The translations under genes and the position numbers were made by a program. 64,000 nucleotides of DNA from Cyclina sinensis (taxonomy: Eukaryota > Mollusca > Bivalvia > Venerida > Veneridae), in assembly GCA_012932295.1 (NCBI GenBank), contig JAAONU010000016.1, positions 38,595,241 through 38,659,240 of the forward strand, written 5' to 3'. The first letter of the stretch is position 1; every line of letters starts with the position of its first letter. Positions 56,231 through 64,000 of the stretch are shown one piece after another. The notes below the pieces were generated by a model. The model did not search any database. It was given only the letters and a program-made list of their open reading frames with translations, and was not told where the DNA came from.

Positions 56231-57879
56231 CTAATGTTAAAAAGATCAAGCTTTGGGGCATCATCCATCGAACAACCAGACAATAGATGCGAACAAGTTA
56301 TGAGATATGAAAACAATCGGTAAAAGCATCGTCTCTTCTTGACGATAAGCGGAAGACAGAGGTGCCAGGATGCTCATTCACACCAGATCAGTCTTATAAT
56401 ATCGTGAATTTGTTAATGCAAAAGCCTACAGCTCCATAAACATGTATTTCATTTCTAATGAAACTGTTCTAATCTTTTGATCTTTTCATTTTAGAACTAA
56501 ACACAGTGTCGTTTTAACTTCGACTCTATGCGTGCGGAACACTATCTTCGTTAAATTTCTACATATTTGTAGTGTTTGCTATTAAACAATATAATTGCTT
56601 ACGTTTTGCCTTAGGCTTTCCGTCTGTACTGGGTAATTGAACATGTCGTGATGACATGATATTGTCGCGTGAAAGCAAAGTATAATATAACTTAAAGTAA
56701 TAAAGAACGCTTTAGGATTGCGCAAACCATTTTTATCCCTCACACGAGAAACGTGTAAATGGACGAAAAGCATTGACGTTATAACGCGGCATGATGACGC
56801 ATTTATGAAGTGCACCACAGCTTGAAAACTTTCAATGTCCTCGCAGTGATCTCCCATTCATTTTTTCGGAAAAGATCTCTGCCGGCACGAGCTTACTTTA
56901 CCTCGTTTCAAGACGAAGAAAATGTTTTTTCCTCTTATTCTGTTTAGTTATAGTGGGAATCACATCGATTTAACATGTCTGGAAGTTATAAAATTAAAAG
57001 AAAATATCTTTAACAAAAAGTTTAACATTCTGTTTATATACTTTTGACTATCATCAAGTGACATGCCTGCTGGCAGTGTTTACTGTCTGAAAGGGAAGCT
57101 ACCACTGCGTGGAGTTTAGAACGGTTTCTATGTCTGTATGTTATATCCAAGTTGATTGTAAGAAATTTTAGCTGTAATATAACGATTTGAATACTGGTAC
57201 GTTTAACTTCAAATCATTCAAACGTTTGTTCTTTCTTCAGTTAACGGTGTCCACAAACTTTTTAAGTGCCCATCCTATTTATATCTATTTTAAGTATTTT
57301 AAATTTTAGAAAAAAAGTGTATGTAATAAATAAAAAAAGATTACTGCGTGCTTTGTTCTTACACTCCTATTTACGTCAGAGACTTCACCAACAATTACAT
57401 AAAGCAGGCAAAGAAGCACACAGTTGCCATTACTTAAAATATGAAATACAAAATAAGCCATTCAATTTTAAATAAATTTGTTATTAGTCACGTGGGTAAA
57501 ATTCTGCGTAAAGCTATTAAATAAATATGCGTCGATAACAAAAACAATTGCACAAATGAAAACCTGCTGTTTAGAATTTACAATGAAATAATTCATAGAG
57601 TAAACAAGAGTAACACTTTGTTATCGAATTCATGAAAAAAAAAGGAATACATTTATATGTTGTTAAATTAATCTATTCTTATTAAAAAGAATGTATGAAT
57701 TCTATTTATTTGCAATTCATTAACTGACTGTGTTAATGCAGACAAGCTTTTGCACATCTGAGAAGATGAAACAAGAAATAATTGTATTCTTAAAGTACCG
57801 TGCTTTACAGCAACACCTGGGTTAAATCACATGAATCTGGGTTTGGTTATGATGCTTACTTTTGGAAACAGAACATCTT
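56231..57879. other. Non-coding sequence, nothing recognised
   Basis: The 91-codon minus frame at 56582-56857 and the 69-codon plus frame at 57266-57475 have no family resemblance. A stretch near 57485-57560 weakly resembles 60960-61050. Confidence 0.4.
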
Positions 57880-58640
57880 GGTGATAATTACGTAAATCCA
57901 CGTTTTATGCTCTCACTTTTATACAGCTCAGATCAAACGGGTTCTGATCAATAACTTGAAAACGCAAAAGTTTATTTGGGGGCTCACTGGGTCAAATGTC
58001 AAGCTTACAGAGAACTGCTCTCTGAAATCGGTTTCCGATCAAAATAACAAGAACGACTGAACCTAAGACTTTTAAACTTTACAGGATGGTTGACCATGAT
58101 AAGAAAATGATATGTATTGATTTTGGTCTCAATGGGTGGAAGGTCAAGCTCACTGGAGCTTGCTTTTAAAATGGTTTCCGATCAATCACTCCAGAACAAC
58201 TGATTCCAGGACTCTCAAATTTTATAAGATGGTTTTGCACGATGAGTAAAACAAATATTGTTTTCGGGCTTAATTTGTCAAAGGTCTAGCAGAACTTTGA
58301 ATAAAAAAATGTTTCCGAAACATAACTCTCGAAAAATTTAGGTCAGGATCTTCAAAGTTTAAATGATGTTCAGGCACAATAGGAAGAGATGCCTTTTCTG
58401 AATTTGGCCTAAGTGGTTCAAAAGTTATCCTCAGTGGGGTTTGAACAAAATACGTGTCCGATAAATAACCTAAGAACAACCAAATGCAGACTTATCAATT
58501 TTTACAGAATAATAATCTATAGAAAAGAAAGCTCTTGCACATTCTTAGTCAAAGGTCAAGCTCACAGTGGCCTATGCTGAAGACAAAGAGGTGAGGATGT
58601 GCGTGTGCGAGCAAACAGATTTCACTAACAACTCTTGTTG
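57880..58640 (+). mobile_element. Internally repeated dispersed element, about 143-bp units
   Basis: GGTTTCCGATCA-type blocks lie at 58030, 58173, 58310 (decayed) and 58453 (decayed), i.e. steps of 143, 137 and 143 bp. Each is preceded by AAGGTCAAGCTCAC-like and followed by AGAACAACTGA..CTTTACA-like text. GGTTTCCGATCA is the reverse complement of TGATCGGAAACC in the element at 16313, so this is a related element in the opposite sense. It ends near ACAACTCTTGTTG (about 58628-58640), a small hairpin. No frame is open. Confidence 0.7.
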
Positions 58641-59425
58641 AACATAATTACGAAACTTTTTTTATTCTTCTTTGTCTTATCAGCATTTTTTGTAATTTCT
58701 CTCAATTCTGCAAGACAAGAAATAACAAAAAAAAGTTTTACAATAAGTGTTTTTGATATTTTTCATACACGTATATTTTGGAACTTTTTTGCGAAGCTAA
58801 AAATGTTACTCATCTCCACCGTTAAAAAAACAGCAATGAGTTTATGAATATGAATGACAAAAACGTCTCGTTTACATCTAGATTAATGCGAGTTGTCTAA
58901 GGCAATAAACAAAGCGAAATTGTCATGATTGGAAACAGTGGTACATACTAATGATGTAACGTCTTGCATTTTTGCAGAAAGGTTGACAGAAATAATTACT
59001 ACGTCGGGATAAAGTGAAAAGTGAGTAAAACCAGAAAAAAAGTGGATTTTTCTTTCTACGACTCTTAAGAAAGAATTTAAACATCTTTTAAACATTTTTT
59101 GCTATATAGTTGATCATGTAATGTTTAACAAACAAGCAGCTGGCGGATCTCTCAAATTCTAACTGCACTGTGATTAGACACAATGTTTGTTGACCTCTTT
59201 ATAAAGAAAATTGTGTTCTTCAACGCATTTCAAACTCATATCTAACATTAACTTAATAAAGATTTTAAGTCCCTATGTGGATAAAAACTATAATTGTTAT
59301 CAGATTTAAAGGTGGGCTGTGAATCCATCATTTACATATGCTTTAACTTTATACAGAAAAACAATTCTTCGGCAAATCTTAGAACAAATTCAAAAGACAA
59401 TTTAATATTTATCGCCAAGACTTAC
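58641..59425. repeat. Unassigned sequence containing diverged low-copy repeat, copy B
   Basis: 58740-59155 resembles 53813-54145 (shared ATGACA..GTCTCGTTTACA, GCAGAAAGG and GCGGATC landmarks). The 70-codon frames at 58635-58847 and 58883-59095 look like chance. Confidence 0.35.
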
Positions 59426-59491
59426 TTAGTGCAGAAAGCTTAGAACTGGCGATTGAAATTCTTTCAAGCGTTTCTGTGTCGTTCTCCAGTA
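59426..59491 (-). CDS. Candidate second exon (or first exon from an ATG at 59498)
   Basis: On the minus strand a pyrimidine-rich tract leads to AAATGGAAG/TACTGG, then an open frame LENDTETLERISIASSKLSAL, then a strong donor CTAA/GTAAGTC. Spliced from the exon at 59827-59974 it keeps frame (G + TA gives Val). Alternatively translation starts at the ATG at 59498-59496 (MEVLENDTETLER..), which has a fair context, making this a first exon of 24 codons plus one base. The peptide is acidic, Ser-rich and likely helical; no family is recognised. Confidence 0.33.
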   Translation of the reverse strand, partial: YWRTTQKRLKEFQSPVLSFLH

Positions 59492-59826
59492 CTTCCATTT
59501 GTATGAAAATGAGAACGCAACAGAACAAGATTACAATATAAGGAAAATCAATGTATTCTTTCTCAATTCTGAATAAAAACTACAGATAACTGATTGAATT
59601 TTAGAAGTTGCCGATTAGCTATTAAATCAAAGTAAAAACTGTAATGGGGATTGAAGTATCTTTGTCACCATAAGAAGCCTTTTTTAAAAGTGCATACACA
59701 AAATTATTTCAAAATCTTTTTAGAAAAATGCAAATATATCCTCATATATATAATAAACATTTTAAGAGTATATATTTAAATCATATCAAATATGTAATAT
59801 CGGCAATAAAAATCTATCGAAAATAC

Positions 59827-59974
59827 CAGATTGACGAAAACCATTTGCTAAAACAACATCACGTATTTTTCCTTTTAACAACCTAACGAGCATTTGCTTA
59901 AATTCGTTCTTGTTTTCGAAAAGTTTAATTAAGTTCATACTTTTCATGGCATATTTTCGATCTGCCATATTCAT
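59827..59974 (-). CDS. Candidate first exon, unknown basic protein
   Basis: On the minus strand an ATG at 59974 opens MNMADRKYAMKSMNLIKLFE and continues KNEFKQMLVRLLKGKIRDVV, a basic, helical-looking peptide. A possible but weak donor, TCTG/GTATTT, lies after 49 codons; without splicing the frame is 62 codons, to 59786. A TATA box (TATATAAATA, 60080-60071) lies 97 bp upstream, a normal distance for a short 5' untranslated region. The phase matches the exon at 59426-59491. No family is recognised, and chance remains possible. Confidence 0.25.
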
Positions 59975-60070
59975 TCTTTGAATTCATTTACTGATCTATC
60001 ATACCTTTTTTCATTTCATTGAATAAAAGTTAAGAATGCTTACAAGTGGCAGCATGCCTATCGACTACAA

Positions 60071-60080
60071 TATTTATATA
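60071..60080 (-). promoter_or_regulatory. TATA-box-like sequence
   Basis: TATATAAATA on the minus strand, in position for the frame that starts at 59974. In A+T-rich DNA such matches are frequent, so this rests on the position only. Confidence 0.2.
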
Positions 60081-61260
60081 CACTGTCGAAAAATAGATCC
60101 TCTAGGTGAGATCCAGCGAACATTGGCTTGCGAAGTATTTTAATATCCGACTACCGGCAGCATGTATCATTTCGCGCTATAAATACGACCTCTCTACTCT
60201 ATTGACGGAAAAGTGTTCATGACAGATAAACATCAGAAAGGTCTCAATATAAAATCATCGTTGCACCTTAAATTAAACAGCTCGGTCACAGTTGCAAAAT
60301 TAAATGAATCTTTTTTTCAAACGTTTCACCGTTTTGATATCGGTTCGCAATACAATTGAATTCCGGTCTATTCACGTGTTATCAAATATTTCGTTTTAAT
60401 ATGGTATTGTCTTATGAAGGAAATGTGTGATATTGTAAGATCTACAGTAGCATAAACAGCTTTAGAACATCAAATTAAATTGTATACTTGTATCAAGAAG
60501 TTTGAATGTTGTTTTGAAAGACTGTATGAAATACGGTAGTAATTTAAGTGCAATTATAATTATGTAAGTATATATGCTGTTATTTAGATATGTTATTTGA
60601 TTTCATCTAGACAGTTCTTGTCTTTTTTATAATATGTTTACTTCTTACTTTCAGCTCTTATTTACATGTCATGAAACTGTGCGTCCACTTTAAAGAACCA
60701 ATCCTGTCTACTTTTCCGACCATTGAAGCTTTTTTTCCCTAAAAAAAGTTTACAATTCTGATCTTTAATGATCACAATGAATAAGGAATTGCAACGTAAA
60801 GAAATACAGCATAGGTATTAGATATTAAGGTCAAACAATCCCATACCGTTTCCGATTTGGTGCACGGAAATAAAATCACAGGCGGTGAAACCGTCGATCG
60901 TTACTGTTTATGGTATCAAATGGAGAAATAGGGAAATAGGCAATTTAATTTTAAACCAGAATTCCATCAATCACGTTACTTTACAGCCGAGTAAAGCTAT
61001 TAATCTAATGCAAGGCGACAATAGGAATTGACTGCATAAAAGCAATATGCTTTTCGTTAAAACAATGGACCTTTATCAACACATTAACTTACTCTAAAAT
61101 CATGATTTCTCTATACGGAGACAGTATAATGCGAAATATCAGAAACATAATTGACACAGCATTAACTCGCTGTTTGATCACAAATGTTTATCTTAAATAA
61201 TTATATTTGAAACGGGAAATGAAACTTTCTTTCTTATTTAAGTCTAACATTCACATTTCA
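60081..61260. other. Non-coding sequence; weak direct repeat with 61395-61505
   Basis: CTATAAATA on the plus strand at about 60177 has no frame downstream. CCATCAATCACGTTAC near 60964 and the following text (GCGACAATAG..GACTGCATAAAAG) resemble CTATCAATCACGTGAAC near 61411 and its continuation. Confidence 0.4.

Positions 61261-61312
<52 letters not shown>
61261..61312. repeat. (GA)n microsatellite
   Basis: About 26 GA units with a single C substitution near the left edge. Confidence 0.97.
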
Positions 61313-61315
<3 letters not shown>

Positions 61316-61600
61316 CTTTTATGGAAATAAATCAACATGGAAAGAAGCTGTCGGTTGTCCGAGCTCCATAAATCAAATGCAAATAAAGGCAACTGAATTA
61401 AGATCGGAACTCTATCAATCACGTGAACTTTTTAATGCTTGGTAAAACTATTTACCAAAAACGTTGCGACAATAAATCATATGCATTACTGCACAAAAGG
61501 AATCCTGCTTGTTATTTGCAACAAAATCCTAATTATTTGGAAACTTGCTCATTGTGTGGTAAGTAATTATACCATTTGGATGCATAATATGAGTTGCTAT

Positions 61601-62270
61601 TTTTTTAGCTCGTCTGAGCACAAAGTGCTCAAGGTGAGCTTTTGTGATTGCCTGATGTCCGTCGTCCGCCGTCCGTCCGTCCGTCCGTGCGTGCGTCGTC
61701 AACTTTTTCTTCAAACAACTTCTTCTCCTGAACTGCTGGGCCAATCTTGCTGAAACTTGGCAGGAATGTTACTTGCATTAAGCTTTACCAAAATTGTTCA
61801 AATGGTTCAGGTCCATTGCATTTCTAGGCCACAGGAGCTAAAAATAGATTTTCAAAGTTGGAACTTTAAAAATCTTCTTCTCCAGAACTACAAGGCCTGG
61901 AGCTTAGATATCAAGCTTTTTCAAATTATTAGATTAGGTTAAAGGTCATGGAGGCTAAAAATAGATGTATCTACTGTACCTCATAGAGCCTTCATTTATA
62001 GACCAATATCTTTGATATTCAGTATATAGGTTCCTTGCATGAACGTCTACCCATGGGTAGAGTTTGAGGTCACTGGGTCAAGGTCACCATAGCTTATAAT
62101 AGATATTTCTACTTTCTGTCATAGAGCCTTTATTTATTGACTGATATTTTACATATTTGGTTTGTGGGCACTTACATATTTTCAATTAAAAAATGAAATA
62201 CTGCTTAGCAGCAAACCTACAGCCAAAGTACTCAGGTGAGCGATCCAGGGCCATTATGGCCCTCTTGTTT
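61601..62270 (+). mobile_element. Dispersed element with GCTCG..GAGC start and GGCCATTATGGCC end
   Basis: The best-preserved copy in the window. It starts TTTTTTAGCTCGTCTGAGCA, then GTGCTC..GGTGAGC hairpin sequence and a CCGTCCGTCCGTCCGTGCG stretch. Internal units carry TTCTTCTCCAGAACT, GAGGTCACTGGGTCAAGGTC and CATAGAGCC blocks. It ends CAGGTGAGCGATCCAGGGCC with an AGGGCCA..TGGCCCT hairpin (62247-62263) and CTTGTTT. This is a familiar bivalve repeat. It has no transposase; the frames at 61439-61753, 61529-61744, 61757-61942 and 62193-62408 fall in or across it and are artefacts. Confidence 0.85.
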
Positions 62271-62864
62271 GTCTTATTTATGATAACTCTAGAAATAAAG
62301 AATTTTAACATGTTCAAAAACTTAAAGCTGCAATCCAGCTTACAAAGCACTATTATTGTTTACGCTAAAATATCCGTAATGACTCTAAAAGATTGTTTAA
62401 CAAAATAATCTATAAAGCAACCATTCCTTTTATTTTATGAAATCTAACAGTAAAAAATGTAGTTATTTCATCCATTTACAGTAAACATCTTTTTACACTT
62501 GACTTTTCACGATAGGGATAAAAGAAACCCTTTCCCTCTATCAAATGTGTTAGTTATCTGCAAAAAAAACAAACAAACAAAAAACAAAAACAAACAAATA
62601 AAAACATATCCCCATCTATTGCAAAAAAGGTTAACTTTAGGAAACATTGGTAAAAATAATGATGTAACGCCTTGTAATGATGTCGTTGTTTTGACAGACA
62701 TTAAAATAATTATCGAGTTCCGGGAAAACGTATAGCAATTACAAAGAAAGGAAAGAAAAAAGAAAACATGAATGGCGTGAATTCTTATTACAGTTGATTC
62801 AAGTTTGCAAAAATGATAGTGTTAATTTTTAAAACATTTTATTTGACTTTTATTGTCTTTGTTG
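62271..62864. other. Unassigned sequence with copy C of the diverged low-copy repeat
   Basis: GAAACATTGGTAAAAATAAT followed by GATGTAACGCCTTG (62641-62675) resembles 58930-58970. A CAAA/AAAC-rich run lies at about 62562-62602. Overlapping frames on both strands here look like chance. Confidence 0.4.
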
Positions 62865-63416
62865 TTAAACGATAAATTAACAGTACCTTCTTAGGTTGCC
62901 TTTCCTAGATCGTTTCTCATGGATATGAATCTACAATAGAAAAGAACAATTAGAATGGAATGGGATAGAATAGAAGTTGCTTCTTGTTAACATTTGATGA
63001 TGCTCAAAAATTCTACCTTACAATGGACATCAGCACCGCTATATGTAGAAGCTTGAAAATGTCGTTTCTTAAGAAAGACAGAAAGTGATCTGTTTAAGTT
63101 TTAACAAATAACCAAACATTATAATCATTTCAAAGTTTTGTTAAACGATAAATTAAAAGTACCTTCTTAGGTTGCCTTTCCTAGTTCGTTTCGCCTGGAT
63201 ATGAATCTACAATAGAAAAGAATAACTAGAATGGAATGGGATAGAATAGAAGTTGCTTCTTGTTAACATTTGATGATGCTCAAAACTTCTACCTTACAAT
63301 GGACATCAGCACCGCTATATGTAGAAGCTTGAAAATGTCGTTTCTTAAGAAAGACAGAAAGTGATCTGTTTAAGTTTTAACAAATAACCAAACATTATAA
63401 TCATTTCAAAGTTTTG
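62865..63416. repeat. Tandem duplication of 276 bp, two copies
   Basis: 62865-63140 is repeated head to tail at 63141-63416 with only a handful of substitutions (for example TAGATCG/TAGTTCG and CTCATGG/CGCCTGG near the start, and ACAATTAG/ATAACTAG). Both copies begin TTAAACGATAAATTA and end CATTTCAAAGTTTTG. High identity marks it as recent compared with the rest of the window. It contains no gene. Confidence 0.95.
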
Positions 63417-64000
63417 TAGTATCCAGCTAACCGACTGCCGGACGAACAGAACCACGATTTAGTACGGTCGTCCGGATGAAAACTAAATCCTCAAAACACA
63501 TAAAAGAGATGATTTAAACAGACAAACATACTATTTTTACACAAACCTACAAATATGGACACTTATATATTTAGGAATGTGTCTTTGGAGACATTAAGTT
63601 CATTTAAACAATTTGTGAAAGCTATGTTTAACCACAATCTCTTCTGCCTCCAAAATTAAAATGTATACATGTATTCACTTTTTTTTTATTCCAGTGTACT
63701 TTTATATTATCTAATTCTGATTATAATGAAACTATTATCCTGCCGCCACCTTTGTAGATTACAAAATTTAAAATTATATTACCGGATTATCTTAAAATCA
63801 AAATTGAATTCAAGACATTGTGTTATAAGTTGTCTCCTAAAACGACAAAGATTCTTTTGATTGGACTGCTTCCCGTAATTCTTCATAGATAGAGATTGCG
63901 TGAATCAGTAGAAGTCGCAAACAGGCAACCATAAGCACGATGTTCATAGGTAAGCTCAGGATAGATCTTGAGAAGTATTTTACAAACAAAATTCTCTAAC
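63417..64000. other. Non-coding sequence, nothing recognised
   Basis: The 63-codon plus frame at 63669-63860 is Leu/Tyr/Lys-rich with no family resemblance. A donor-like CATAG/GTAAGC near 63949 has no fully open exon before it. Confidence 0.4.

Noticed and set aside
60170..60190. CTATAAATA on the plus strand as a promoter
   Set aside because: No open frame, initiator or exon candidate follows on the plus strand within several hundred bases.
61439..62408. Several 61-104 codon frames on both strands
   Set aside because: Fall within or across the dispersed element at 61601-62270, a common non-coding repeat.

Overview
This is an A+T-rich (about two thirds by eye), gene-poor stretch of animal nuclear DNA. 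It most likely comes from a bivalve mollusc, probably a clam-like species. That assignment is inference. It rests on several dispersed repeat families that I recognise as typical of bivalve genomes: internally repeated elements with AGGTCA-type blocks, elements whose ends read GCTCA..TGAGC or TATGCCCCC, and non-LTR retrotransposons whose 3' tails end in short TCTGT repeats. There are no bacterial-style operons, no rRNA genes and no CRISPR array, and no complete conventional protein gene can be read. Most short open frames are chance products of A+T-rich sequence or of repeats.

Layout. 1-1800: two degenerate, internally repeated elements. 3240-3541: a long ATAAC/ATAAT pentanucleotide array. 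7048-7407: a short inverted-repeat element enclosing a tRNA-like module. 15830-18448: a minus-strand repeat element interrupted by a second one at 16313-17393. 19031-20400: a 43-bp minisatellite with a 129-bp higher-order period. 22141-22682, 29597-30087, 46380-46740, 49436-50320, 57880-58640 and 61601-62270: further copies of internally repeated families. 31842-32370, 37291-37685 and 55901-56230: three more minisatellites. 39925-42415: an old repeat element split by a younger 5'-truncated LINE (40143-42111) with a 12-bp target-site duplication. 43243-44954: a decayed second LINE. 62865-63416: a recent tandem duplication of 276 bp.

Genes. The only clearly recognisable protein is the LINE reverse transcriptase. 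Scattered between the repeats are several segments that look like single coding exons of genes with long introns, each with a splice acceptor, an open frame and a splice donor. The best are 31177-31359 and 9250-9345 on the minus strand; weaker ones are 11152-11210 (+), 21655-21706 (-), 33372-33449 (-) and 53361-53401 (+). Two minus-strand first-exon candidates stand out: 55385-55466, with a good ATG context and CCAAT boxes upstream, and 59827-59974, with a TATA box upstream and a possible second exon at 59426-59491. None of these peptides resembles a family I can name, and they cannot be chained into one gene without transcript data.

The window therefore reads as intergenic or intronic DNA dominated by nested transposable elements and satellite-like arrays. 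I saw no convincing new molecular system. The most noteworthy points are the two minisatellites with three-unit higher-order structure, the DR1-like nuclear-receptor sites carried in repeat arrays, and the inverted-repeat-flanked promoter-like block at 55110-55642.
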